50,431 nucleotides of DNA, taken from Saprospiraceae bacterium. GTDB taxonomy: Bacteria > Bacteroidota > Bacteroidia > Chitinophagales > Saprospiraceae. A program made the translations under genes and the position numbers. The notes under the pieces were generated by a model. The model ran no database searches and was not told where the DNA came from. It saw only the letters and a program-made list of their open reading frames with translations. Within the stretch, counting starts at the first letter, position 1. Each line of letters opens with the position of its first letter. Below, in pieces: positions 1 to 10,300 of this stretch. The stretch covers positions 1 to 50,431 of the forward strand of contig JALWSS010000146.1 of NCBI GenBank assembly GCA_026993525.1, read 5' to 3'.

Positions 1-254
1 GCAGGCAGCAGACAGGGCGGCAGACAGGGTTTATTGAGGATTATGACCCCGATATTCATCGGGGATGAAGGATTATGAAGGTTTAGTGTCAACTTCTCTC
101 AACTCCCGATCCCGAACCCGAATCCCGAAAGCTTTCGGGATTCGGGTTCGGGAGACTCGGGATCAACTTCTCTCAACCGTTTTGGTTGGGCGGGCGCAAA
201 TATAGCAGTTTGAACGCAGCCTGTTTCGGGCTTCGCTTCGCAATTTCTTCCGGT
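1..254. other. Noncoding edge region with repeats
   Basis: No credible gene is visible. The stretch starts with a short direct repeat (GGCAGACAGGG-like, two copies in the first 30 bases), then a small CCCCGAT...ATCGGGG hairpin near 43-64, then a pair of TCAACTTCTCTCAAC direct repeats (about 89-103 and 163-177) that flank a long perfect palindrome at 110-153. It lies downstream of the minus-strand gene ending at 255, so the palindrome may also act as its transcription terminator (inference). Confidence 0.6.
110..153. repeat. 44-bp perfect palindrome centred on AAAGCTTT
   Basis: Base-by-base pairing outward from the centre at 131/132 is unbroken to 110/153. The core CCCGAAAGCTTTCGGG recurs inside the element near 25251-25266, and a variant core (CCGAAAGCTTTCGG) occurs near 44780-44809. 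It is flanked on both sides by TCAACTTCTCTCAAC. This looks like a dispersed REP-like hairpin. A role as terminator for the minus-strand gene cluster is possible but there is no clear T-run. Confidence 0.8.
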
Positions 255-3200
255 TCAGTTCTGTGGGTTGGCGCTGTTGTTCACATCACCGACTTTGATG
301 GCCACGAAATCCTCTTCCAGCCGGTCGCCGGTGAAATTGAGCAATTGGATGAATTCCGGAAATGGTGGGTCAAAAGGATTCGAAGGGTTTGGAAAGTTGT
401 AATCCGCCGGAATGAAGCGCCAGGAGGTGTTCCCGTTGGGGTAACTGGTACTCACATTCAGAATGACCATCTGCAAGGCCACCAGGTCGAAGGTGGTCAC
501 TGTTCCCGATTTGTTCACATCCGCTGCAATGATCTTGTAGGGCGAATTGAGCGGAGTCACCCCCAAAATGTGGCGGGTGATCAGCACCATGTCGAAAGTG
601 GTGACGCCATTGGTGAGGTTGGTATTCTTGTAAGGTGCGATGGTGTAGTCCTGTCCTTCGGGAACGTCGGTAAACGAATAAAGCCCATTGGCCTGTGTGG
701 TAAAGGTTTCGGCCGTGGCGCCCTGGTCATCGCTCAGAGTAACTTCCACGCCACCCACCGTCAGGTTGGCTTCGGTGGAGATGATGCCGGCGATATCAGC
801 TCCGCAATTGCAATTGGCGTCACCGGGCAAGATTGTAAGTATCTGATTGCAAAATGCCTGGTTGCCAACGGAGTCTGTGGCCCATATCTCAACGATGTAC
901 TGCCCATCTTCGCAACAGAAGTAAAACTGGTTGAAATCTGCCGTGTCCGGGCTGAATGAAAACCAGAGGCTGTCCGTGCAATTGTCGAAACTGCCGTTGT
1001 CAAAATCACTGGCCAGCACTTCCGCAAAGGGGGTTGAAGAATTTTCCAGTGTTGCCACTACCGGCTTGCATTGTATGATCGGTGGTGTTTCGTCGGAAAT
1101 GGTGAATTGGGTGTTGCAGGTACCGGTGTTGCCGCAGGTATCGGTTGCGGTGTAGGTCACGTTGTAGGTGCCCTGCGGAAGAAAGGAACTGCCACCGGGT
1201 ATGGCGCCGCTTACACCGCTAATGGTCATATCCGTCATTTCCCGGCAGACCGTCACTTCGGGTTCCGGCCAGACCACCTCGATGCTGCAATTGTTGACGG
1301 GCAGCACTTTGTCGCTGATGGAGCAGCCCATCGGGAACAGCGGAGTGGCACCGTTGTTCACTTCGATCACCTGGGTGTAGGTCACAATTCCGTCTCCGCC
1401 GTCGGCGAAATGCCTGGGGCCGAGCTGAACGTCATCATTCAGGTTCAGCCCTACGTAAATGCAGTTGTTTTTGATCTGCCAGTTGCGCTCAACGGTGTAA
1501 CAGCCGGGCAGTTCTCCGGGCGTGATGTTGTCCTGAAAATCGAAGGCAATTTGCTCGCAACTCAGGTTGACGATCTGTGGCTGTGGCAACTGTGCAATCA
1601 AGCCGGTGCATACAGCGGTATCAGCCGGGAATATGACCTCGTAGTCAGAGACGTGGGTCACGTTGATCAACTGCGTGCAGGTGAGTGCCGGGTCTGTATT
1701 GGTGGTCGTAAAGGTCCGGGTCACCGTTCCGACGGAACAGAAGTTCAAATCCACATTGAAGCTTTGGCTCACATCGGGCCCGCAGTTGGCAGCAAAAACC
1801 GGGTAACCCAACCAGGTGAGTTGCTGGTGGTTGCCCGATTGAATATAGGGCAAGACCTCATTCAGGAAAATGTCGCAATTGATACTGGTATCTGCCGGGC
1901 AGGTCACCAGGATGTTCTGATGGATATTCAGGTAATTGGAATCAACCGAGGTGTTGCCGCATTCATCGGTGAAGGTGTAATAAACGGGAAACACCCCTTC
2001 CACCGAATCAATGTGCGTCAAAGCCCCATTGCTGTAAAGTGTGTCCCAGGGGGTAATGATCTCCACCGAGTAAGGTGAACATTCCGCTATGACGTTTACC
2101 GAAGGAAAATAAAAAGTGTCGCTGCATTCCGGGGCAAGGCTGACGGGAATGGTGTCCGGCAACTCAAAAACGGGCGCCACCGTATCCGCTATCACAATCA
2201 ACTGGGTGTCCAGCATGGTGACGGTCGGGGGGCAGATCTTCACCACTTTCCACACCCGCCCGATGGTTTCAGCGGCCCCACAGGTGTTGGATTCCAGGTC
2301 CTGAAAACTGACGGCCACCTTGCAGGAGATGGGACTTTCAATCGGAAAACCTTCAAACAGTGGAACGCCGGTCACATCAGGATCGGCAATCTGCAGTGGC
2401 GTCAATGAATCGTTGCAGACGAGAATCGGGTTCTCGATGCCGTCAAAATCCGTTGGAAAAACCACCGAATCAATCTCAAAGCGCATGGCGGTGATCATCT
2501 GGTGGCAGGTGTCCTGAAATCCGAAGGGGTCTGTGGAGACCCAGGTGCGTTCAATCTGGAATGCGATGCTGTCGGGGCAGTTGGTGTCTGTGATCTGGTC
2601 GGAATAACTGAGTACAACCTGTTGGTAGCAACCCGTCAGGGCCGGCGCTCCGGTGTGGCTGCTGTCGGTGGGCTCATTGCAGTACATGGTAATGTCGGGC
2701 GGGCAGGTGATGGCCGGCAGAGTGCCTCCGGTTACCGTCACCTGGGAGGCACAAGCGGCACCGGTGTTTTGATTAACCACCAGTACATCCACCGTTGCCA
2801 ACACGTCGAAAGCATTGATGATGCCGGGGATGGTGTCGCCGTTGGCATCGTAGCGGTACACCAGGAAATCACCCGCACAGCCGTTCTGGGTCATGTCCAG
2901 CACTTCGGACGGGTTCAGCAATCTCTCGCAGGAGTTTTGCAGGCTCACATCTACCTGGGCGAGGCAAACCGGGGTGGCGCTGTTGAGCCCCACCACCGTT
3001 ACGTTGAAAAAGCAGGTTTCAATGACGCCGTTGATGTCAGTGACTGCCAGCACCACCGGGGTGGTGCCCGTCGGGAACAAACTTCCGGATTCCGGCAAAA
3101 ACACCGTGTCGATCAAAGGCAGGTCATGGCTGAAGGCCAGGGTGTCCAAAACCACTGGTAATTCGCATTCATCGGCGCCGGTGACCACCACCACATCATC

Positions 3201-3311
3201 CGGACAGGTGAGGGTCAGGGTTTCCGAAGCACACAATGCTCCCGGCATTGCGCCAGCGAAGAAAACGAAACAGGCCAGGTGCCTGAAGAAATTGTCAACA
3301 AAGTGTTTCAT
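255..3311 (-). CDS. Secreted HYR-like multidomain protein with dockerin-like C-terminus (paralog 1)
   Basis: A 1018-residue exported protein. I start it at the ATG at 3311 (MKHFVDNFF) rather than the in-frame TTG at 3317, because ATG is followed directly by a basic/hydrophobic signal peptide ending near ALC-AS. The body is a series of cysteine-rich beta-sandwich modules of the HYR/Ig-like type, with repeated CPxD motifs and DTCGNTG-like segments. Around residues 860-920 lies a CnaB-like segment, followed by a duplicated dockerin-like motif (NGVTTFD and DVNKSGTVTTFD) and the end motif KVGDVNNSANP. It is the last gene of a tandem set of three paralogs; the spacer to the middle gene is only 32 bases, suggesting one operon. 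Unlike the middle paralog it has no T9SS sorting domain, so how it is exported past the outer membrane or retained is unclear. A structural or adhesive surface role is inference. Confidence 0.85.
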   Translation of the reverse strand: MKHFVDNFFRHLACFVFFAGAMPGALCASETLTLTCPDDVVVVTGADECELPVVLDTLAFSHDLPLIDTVFLPESGSLFPTGTTPVVLAVTDINGVIETCFFNVTVVGLNSATPVCLAQVDVSLQNSCERLLNPSEVLDMTQNGCAGDFLVYRYDANGDTIPGIINAFDVLATVDVLVVNQNTGAACASQVTVTGGTLPAITCPPDITMYCNEPTDSSHTGAPALTGCYQQVVLSYSDQITDTNCPDSIAFQIERTWVSTDPFGFQDTCHQMITAMRFEIDSVVFPTDFDGIENPILVCNDSLTPLQIADPDVTGVPLFEGFPIESPISCKVAVSFQDLESNTCGAAETIGRVWKVVKICPPTVTMLDTQLIVIADTVAPVFELPDTIPVSLAPECSDTFYFPSVNVIAECSPYSVEIITPWDTLYSNGALTHIDSVEGVFPVYYTFTDECGNTSVDSNYLNIHQNILVTCPADTSINCDIFLNEVLPYIQSGNHQQLTWLGYPVFAANCGPDVSQSFNVDLNFCSVGTVTRTFTTTNTDPALTCTQLINVTHVSDYEVIFPADTAVCTGLIAQLPQPQIVNLSCEQIAFDFQDNITPGELPGCYTVERNWQIKNNCIYVGLNLNDDVQLGPRHFADGGDGIVTYTQVIEVNNGATPLFPMGCSISDKVLPVNNCSIEVVWPEPEVTVCREMTDMTISGVSGAIPGGSSFLPQGTYNVTYTATDTCGNTGTCNTQFTISDETPPIIQCKPVVATLENSSTPFAEVLASDFDNGSFDNCTDSLWFSFSPDTADFNQFYFCCEDGQYIVEIWATDSVGNQAFCNQILTILPGDANCNCGADIAGIISTEANLTVGGVEVTLSDDQGATAETFTTQANGLYSFTDVPEGQDYTIAPYKNTNLTNGVTTFDMVLITRHILGVTPLNSPYKIIAADVNKSGTVTTFDLVALQMVILNVSTSYPNGNTSWRFIPADYNFPNPSNPFDPPFPEFIQLLNFTGDRLEEDFVAIKVGDVNNSANPQN

Positions 3312-3343
3312 AGCCAATGGATGTTGTCTGATCCTGCAAAAGG

Positions 3344-6300
3344 CTATTGTCTGATCAGCACCCCGCTTTCACTTCCGTAGCTGGTGCGGATGCTGAAGAA
3401 ATACTTGCCCGTTGTAGGCGTATCTTCTGAATTGATGGTGAATTGGAAATGTCCATCTCTGGTGAAGCTTCTTTTCAGTACCCTGATCTGGCCACCGGTG
3501 TCATAAAGGTATAAAAGCACGTTTCCGGAACCGGGTATGTGGCCGTTGATCCTGGTTTCATTCCCAAATGGATTGGGAACCGGGGCCTCGAGTGTTAACA
3601 AAGAAGACTTGTCAGTGCTGGTTTTATGTACCAGTTTCAAACCCAGCACTGTGTTGGAGTCCACGATTACTTCTATGGGCATGGCGATCGGATCCAGACT
3701 CAGAATCGCATCGTTTAGTGATACGCCACTCTTTTTGGTCAGGTACAGGCTGTAGAGTGGGATATCTTTGTCGTAAAGCAAAGGGAAGAGGTTTTCTGAA
3801 AACCAGCTTGTCATGACTTTTCCCGGTTTTGCTCCGTTCCACCCGAAATCCGGATTACTATGATAGAAGACCGGTACGAGGCTGTCGTAATCAAATTTTG
3901 ACAGGTCATAGTGCAGGGCGTATTGAATACTCAAGATTTCCTTGCTCTCCGGAAAAAGATCAATTTTTACACGGTTCTCTGGCAAAAAAGATTGTACTGC
4001 GGTCAAAACCAGTGTGTCGGAAGCGCTCCGGTCTTCGATTACCGGGCCGTTCAGATTCAGTGGATCGGCCGAGCCGTTTACATCGCCGATTTTGACGCCA
4101 ATGAAGTTTTGACCAGTGTAGTTCTGCGAAACCGACGGAATGTAAATCGCCGAGTCAATGTCGGTGGCCCAGGGATTGGTGGGGTCCGGAAAAACGAAGC
4201 TTTCCGGAATCATCCGCCAGGAGGGCACCGGCAGTTCCGTGGTTATGTTCAGGATGAGCTTTTGCAGTTCCACCAGATCGAAGGTGGTTACCGTGCCGGA
4301 CCCATTCGCATCGGCAGCGATGAGCTTGTAGGGGCTGTCGAGCAAGATCACATTCAGGATGTGTTTGGCGATCAGCACCAGGTCAAAGGTGCTTACCCCA
4401 TTGGCCGGGTTGATGTCTTTGGTGGCGGTGAGGGTGATGTTGTCTCCGGGCTGGAGGCCAAAGTAGTAAGTGCCGGTTCCATCTGTGGTCAGCGATTGGT
4501 TGTTTCCTGAACCAGCTTCAACGGCGACTTCAGCGAACCGGATGGCTTCACCCGTTTCTGTTTTTACCATTCCCTGAACACTTGCAAAACATTCACAGGC
4601 AGTCCCTGATGGTTGCTGAATGACCAAGGTCGAACTACATCCGTCCACCTGGCCGTATTTATCAATGACATAGAGGGTAACGGGTTCTGAGCCTATATCG
4701 CACTCATCGAAAGTCAGTGAAATGTCACCAACCTGTGTGGAAAATGAAAAGAACAGTGGGTTTAAACAGTTGTCCGTGGAGCCGTCGTCAAAATCACTGG
4801 CAAAAACAGTGATCGAACAAGTTTGCTCCATGAGTTCCACTGTGACGCTGGCCTTGCACTTCGCCACCGGCGGCGGGTTGATCACTGTCAGTGTGGTGTT
4901 GCAGTGGCTGACGTGGTTGCAATCGTCATAGGCGGAGTATTGCACTTCATAGACTCCCGGCTCCAGTCCAAAGTGCGGTCCGGGGCCGTCTTTCCAGACG
5001 CCGTCAATTTTTATTTGAGTAAGCAGGTCCACATTGGAGCATTCCTCAATTTCAGGCGTTGGCAGGGTCACCGTCGCTTCGCAATCGGGAGAAGGAATGA
5101 CGTATTCCGGAATGGAGCAACCGTTTGCGAAGAAAGGCTCCACCTCATCTATCACTTTGTAGATCTGCTGATGTGTCAGCACCCCATCCCAGGGGTTCAG
5201 GTCGGGGTCCGTGTCGGGTCCGAATTGCTGTGTGGCTTCGGCAAAACCGGGCATTTGCGAAGCTGTCCAACTGTCCCGGTAGGTCATGTCGTCGCAATCA
5301 CCGTCACCGTCCAGGTCGCAGTCCGGGAAAGGCAGTCCCAGTTGGTTTTCAGGGACTTCGGTCACTTCCTGGTCAGGCTCAACGCCAGTTACACAGGTAT
5401 TGATCACCTTCCAGGTTCGCTGGATTTTGTAACAGGCATCGGGGACAGTGTTGAATTGTTGTTGGGTATAGCTGACCTGGATGTGCTCGATGTCGGCATT
5501 GTAGATGACGGGTTCACCGGCTTCCAGGGGCAGGGTTCCACAATAAATTGTCGAATCCTTCGGAAACTCCACCATAAAATCACTGACGTGCACCAGGGTG
5601 ATCTCCTGTTCGCAACTGCCACTGAGGCCGGGCGTTGTGACGGTAAAAGTTCTGATCATGCTCCCCCGGCCGCAGGTGTCCACATCCACCACCACACTCT
5701 GGTCCAGGTTCGCTTCGCAATTGACGAAGAGCTCGGGCATTCCGAGTGGATCCAATACGGTGTAATTACCCTGTTCAACCGCACTTTTGTAGTTGTTGAA
5801 GTACTCGTCGTAGCCCATCGTAAGGTCCGGTGGGCAGCTCGCAATCACACCCGGGCTGATATCCAGGATGGTGACGCCCACATCATTGTTTCCACAGTCG
5901 TCACTCACCACATAAAGGGCAGCCACTGTATCGGGTGTCAACGGCAGGTTGAGAGGCCCTCCATCGCCCTGAATGGTGTCCCAGGGTGTCCAGATTTCAA
6001 CACTGACCGGCGAACAGTCGTAAATGAAATTGATGGGCGGCAGTTCTATCGCCCCGGCACAGTCTGTCAGTGTACTGATGTGCAGGGTGTCCAGAACATC
6101 GAAGACCGGGGCCTCTATGTCCACTATCTCGATCAGTTGGGTGTGGCGTTTTGTTTCCAAAAGACACAGGTCAATGACTTCCCATTCCCGCTTGATAATG
6201 TAATGGGCACCGCAGACCTGCTCCACACTGTCTTCATACGCCACCGTAAAATCACAAGGTAGCGTAAAGAACCCCAACGGTAACCCTGCAAGCGAAGGCC

Positions 6301-7255
6301 TTCCGGTGATGCTGGTATCGGCAAGCACCTCTACACCCTGGCTGTCATTGCAAACGAGAAAAGGCTGCATGGTTCCATTGAAATCGGGTGGAAACACGAC
6401 GTCATCCACACTAGCCCTTACCCCGGTGATGTGATGGCTGCAGGTGGTCACGTTGTTGAAGGAATCCACGGCCGTCCATGTTCTGACCACTTCAAATGCG
6501 ATGCTGTCGCCATCGCAAAAGCTGTTATCAGTCTGGTCGGACCAGGTGATGTCCAGGTCGTCCAGTGAAAAGCAGCCACTGGCAAAAGGCGAGCCTGTGA
6601 ATTGAGGCAGCAAGGGCACGTTGCACAGTACTGCCGTATCAGAGGGGCAGGCAATGGCAGGGGGCAAGGTGTCGGTACGGATTACAATTTCACCCCAACA
6701 AGACTGTCCGGTCGGTTCGTAAATAACCTTCGTATTCCAGGGCATTCCGGCAAAGCTCAAATCAACCACATCACCCACGGAGCCTCCAAACTGTGTCAGG
6801 ACCAGTACAGCATAGTTTTCCGGACAACCATAAGGTCCGGGCGGTTCCAACATCATCTGTGGAGTGATTTGCTTTTGGCAATTCTCATCCAGAATAACCT
6901 GGACGTTGTCATTGCATATTATTGGGTTGTTGGCACCGGCATCCACCACCGTGTAGGTGAACGAACAGGAAGATTGGTCTCCGTTGGTGTCTTTTCCAAT
7001 TATTGTCAGCGTGTGGGAGCCGATTTCCAGATAGGTACCTTGCGGAGGCTCATAAATGGTATCGAGCAAGGGCACGGTACTGTACCAATTGAACTCTTCC
7101 CAGTCGAGGGCTACCCCACATTCCCAGGGTCCGGCAACCACCGAGCTGTTTTGCGGACAAATGATGGAAGCCGTACCGTTTGCCGGCAATGCGGTCCAAA
7201 GCAAGAAAATGGGCACCAGGTGGTTCCAAAATTCTGACAGTCGTTTTGTTTTCAT
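3344..7255 (-). CDS. Secreted HYR-like protein with dockerin-like, cohesin-like and T9SS sorting domains (paralog 2)
   Basis: A 1303-residue exported protein. The ATG at 7255 is followed by a signal peptide ending around NGTA-S. The N-terminal ~930 residues align by eye, module for module, with both neighbours (CPxD motifs, DDCGNN, ITCPSDTAVLCN-type segments). One distinctive insert near residues 640-700 contains a DLDGDGDCDD acidic motif that looks calcium-binding. A CnaB-like segment and a duplicated dockerin-like motif (NGVSTFD, DANGSGTVTTFD) end with KIGDVNGSADP. The protein then continues for about 200 residues more: a region resembling a cohesin-type beta-sandwich (about 1065-1205) and a T9SS type A sorting domain beginning PVPNPFGNETR. 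It is the only member of the trio with a sorting domain, so it is the best candidate for the anchored or released member of the set. Confidence 0.87.
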   Translation of the reverse strand: MKTKRLSEFWNHLVPIFLLWTALPANGTASIICPQNSSVVAGPWECGVALDWEEFNWYSTVPLLDTIYEPPQGTYLEIGSHTLTIIGKDTNGDQSSCSFTYTVVDAGANNPIICNDNVQVILDENCQKQITPQMMLEPPGPYGCPENYAVLVLTQFGGSVGDVVDLSFAGMPWNTKVIYEPTGQSCWGEIVIRTDTLPPAIACPSDTAVLCNVPLLPQFTGSPFASGCFSLDDLDITWSDQTDNSFCDGDSIAFEVVRTWTAVDSFNNVTTCSHHITGVRASVDDVVFPPDFNGTMQPFLVCNDSQGVEVLADTSITGRPSLAGLPLGFFTLPCDFTVAYEDSVEQVCGAHYIIKREWEVIDLCLLETKRHTQLIEIVDIEAPVFDVLDTLHISTLTDCAGAIELPPINFIYDCSPVSVEIWTPWDTIQGDGGPLNLPLTPDTVAALYVVSDDCGNNDVGVTILDISPGVIASCPPDLTMGYDEYFNNYKSAVEQGNYTVLDPLGMPELFVNCEANLDQSVVVDVDTCGRGSMIRTFTVTTPGLSGSCEQEITLVHVSDFMVEFPKDSTIYCGTLPLEAGEPVIYNADIEHIQVSYTQQQFNTVPDACYKIQRTWKVINTCVTGVEPDQEVTEVPENQLGLPFPDCDLDGDGDCDDMTYRDSWTASQMPGFAEATQQFGPDTDPDLNPWDGVLTHQQIYKVIDEVEPFFANGCSIPEYVIPSPDCEATVTLPTPEIEECSNVDLLTQIKIDGVWKDGPGPHFGLEPGVYEVQYSAYDDCNHVSHCNTTLTVINPPPVAKCKASVTVELMEQTCSITVFASDFDDGSTDNCLNPLFFSFSTQVGDISLTFDECDIGSEPVTLYVIDKYGQVDGCSSTLVIQQPSGTACECFASVQGMVKTETGEAIRFAEVAVEAGSGNNQSLTTDGTGTYYFGLQPGDNITLTATKDINPANGVSTFDLVLIAKHILNVILLDSPYKLIAADANGSGTVTTFDLVELQKLILNITTELPVPSWRMIPESFVFPDPTNPWATDIDSAIYIPSVSQNYTGQNFIGVKIGDVNGSADPLNLNGPVIEDRSASDTLVLTAVQSFLPENRVKIDLFPESKEILSIQYALHYDLSKFDYDSLVPVFYHSNPDFGWNGAKPGKVMTSWFSENLFPLLYDKDIPLYSLYLTKKSGVSLNDAILSLDPIAMPIEVIVDSNTVLGLKLVHKTSTDKSSLLTLEAPVPNPFGNETRINGHIPGSGNVLLYLYDTGGQIRVLKRSFTRDGHFQFTINSEDTPTTGKYFFSIRTSYGSESGVLIRQ

Positions 7256-7315
7256 GACAAAATAGTTTTGAATTAGTTGTTAGCTCATTTTGTCCTTTTA
7301 ATTGGTTGAAAATAA

Positions 7316-10300
7316 TCACTTGTTGCCAGGCGTTTCCTCCTCTTTGAAATTCAGCGGATTGGCGCTGTTGTTTACATCTCCGACTTTCAATCCGATGAAG
7401 TTGTATTCCGTGATCATGGGGTCATTGTTAAAGATAAGGATTTCCGGAATCTCCTCCTGCCAGGGGTTGGCCGGGTTGGGAAACACATAGTCTTCGGGAA
7501 TGAAGCGCCACGAAGAATTGTTTGGGAATTCATCGGAGATGCTCAGGATCACCTTTCGCATCAGCACCAGGTCGAAGGTGGTGATGGAGCCGGAATTGTT
7601 GACATCAGCGGCTATCATTTTGTAGGGGCTGCCGAGTTCCTGCGAGCCCAGAATGTGTTTGGTGATGAGCACCGCATCAAAGGTGGTCACTCCGTTGGCC
7701 ACGTTGATGTTTTTCACCGGTGTAATGCTCATGCCCGGCTCCGGATTGGTGAAGAAATAAGTGCCGTCAGGCCCGGTGGTGAAGGTTTGTCCCAGGCCGT
7801 TGGAAACCTGCACCTGGGCGATGGCCGCCCCGAGTTCAGTGCGAATGGTGCCTCCTATTTCAGCAGGAATACAGGCGCTGGCTCCCTGCACCTGTACGGT
7901 GGTCTCGCAAAAGGCCTGGTTGCCGGCCTCGTCCGTTACCCAGAGCTGCACGTTGAGGTTGCCCACATCATCGCAGTTCAGCATCAGGGTGTCGTCTTCG
8001 ATGTCGTCGGAAAATGAGAAGATCAGGCTGGTGGAGCAGTTGTCGGAGCTGAGGCCGTTCAGCTCGTCGGCGGTGAGGATGCCTGCAGGGGGATCTCCGT
8101 CTTCCACCACTGCGGTCACATTGGTGAAACAAACCGGAGTGGGTGGGAGGCAATCCGTCACGGTCAGGGTCGTGTTGCAGGAACTTTGGTTGCCACACTG
8201 GTCGGTAATGCTGAACGTAACGCTGTAATCACCCGGGATGACACCCGGGAACGGTCCCTGGCCCACACCGAGGTCACTCAAAACGCTCAGTTCAAAGGGG
8301 CTGCATTCGGTAAACTCCGGCAATGGGATCTCCACCTCGCCGCTGCACCCCGTTCCGTAAATGCAAACCTCGGGCAGGTTGCAGGCATTGGTGAACACGG
8401 GTGGGGTGTTGTCAATGACGCTGATCGTCTGAACAAATGTGATCACTCCGTCGCCGCCATCGGCGTAATTACCCGAAGGAAGCAGCGGATCGGGAATGTT
8501 GTCCGGCGCGTCAGGAGCCGCAACACAGAGGTTTCGCACCGTCCAGGTGCGCAGGATGTTATAGCAGGCTGCCGGCGGGTTTTCAACGATGGAATCCACC
8601 ATTGAGACCACGATGTTTTCGCAATCTTCATTCAGGATGGCCGGCTCCCCTGCATTCAATGCTTCCGTTCCGCAAATGAGGCTGGTATCGCCGGGAAACT
8701 GCACCTCAAAATCGGAGATGTGCTGCACGGTAATGGTCTGGTTGCAGGTGAGGGGGGTGCCCGGGGTTTCAATTTCAAAAGACCGGGTGATGGTGCCTTC
8801 ACCGCAGCCGTTCACGCTGGTCACCACGCTTTGCTGCACGTTGAAGCCGCAGTTGATGAACAGCACCGGATCGCCGAATTGCGACAACACCGCATTGTTG
8901 CCGGAGGCGAGGGGAACCAGCAGATTGTCATTGTAATAATCGCAACTGATGGTGAGGTCGCCCGGGCAGGAGGCGACAACTCCTTCGGCAACGATCAACT
9001 TTGCATTGCGGGTGGAATCGTTGAGGCACTCGTCCGTCACGGTGTATTCCACATCGTAGGCCCCGGGAATCAGGGGCACATTCAGCGGGCCGCCGTTGGT
9101 GGCCAGGGTGCCGAAGGGCGTGGTGATCTGCACCTCAAATCCGGAACATTCGTGTTGCAGGTCAATGGGTGGCAGCATGGACGTCGGGCTGCAGATCGGA
9201 TCGGTACTGACAAACAGGGAATCCGGGATGCTGTAGGCAGGCGGGTCTTCGTCCACCACATAGATCACCTGCGTGTGGTTGAGCACTTCGCCTTCGCAAT
9301 TGTCAAATACCTGCCATTTCCGTTCGATCTTGTAATAGGCGCCGCAAATCTGTGTCACAATGTCCTGGTACTGCACCACGAAAGAACAGGAAGCGCTTTC
9401 GGCGTAATGCCCGTCCACCTTCGGCACACCCGTCATGCTGGTATCGGTCAGTGTGAGGTAGGAGACTCCGGGATCGCACTGGATCCTCGGCTGGTCGAAA
9501 CCGTCGTAATTGGGTGGAAAAACCACCTCGCTCAAGGTGATCCGGCGGCCGGTAATGACGTGCTGGCAATTGGTAACATTGCCGAAGGGGTCAACGGCTT
9601 CCCACATCCTGGTCAGGAAAAAGGCGATGGAGTCACCGTCGCAAATCGAACTGACCATCACATCGTTGTGGGTCAGGTTGAGTTGTGTTTCGTCAAAACA
9701 ACCCGTGAGCAGGGGCCCTCCGAACTCAGAGGGGTTTACCGGCGTGTTGCAGGAGATAACCGTGTCAGGCGGGCAAGTGATAGCCGGTGGAAGCGGGGTG
9801 GTGTTGATGACCAGGGTGCCGGTGCAGGAAGTTGAGTTGGAGGGGTTCAAAACCCTGAAAGTCCAGTTTTGACCCAAAAAGCTGCCGTCAACGATATTTC
9901 CCAGTGGCATGCCGGTATTGTCCAGTACATCCACCATGAAATCATCGGGGCAGCCGTAGGCCTGTGGCTGGAGCAATTCCTCCCAGGCCAGTTCGTATTG
10001 GCAGTTCTCATCGAGTGTCACGTTGAAGCTGCTCTGGCAGTGCATTTCAGGATATTCCACCACATTGAAATTGATGGAACAGGAACCGACGTCGCCATTT
10101 TCTGCCGTAACGGTAATGATAACCGGATTCAGCCCCAGCTCGAAAAAGAACCCGGGGGCAGGAATGTACTGGGTGTCAATCAGCGGAGCCGAGGCATTGA
10201 ATGAAATGGTGTTGTAATCGAGAAAGGAACCGCACAGCCCGGGCGGCACATTGGCGACTATTTCTTCGGGGCAGAACAACGTGACCTGTGATTTGACTTC

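Noticed and set aside
4823-6262. Long open frame on the plus strand (479 codons) opposite paralog 2
   Set aside because: It lies wholly inside a well-supported secreted-protein gene on the other strand, has no signal peptide or family motif, and is rich in His/Arg/Val as expected for an antisense frame.
8720-9835. Plus-strand open frame of 371 codons opposite paralog 3
   Set aside because: Shadow of the minus-strand secreted-protein gene, without recognisable domains.
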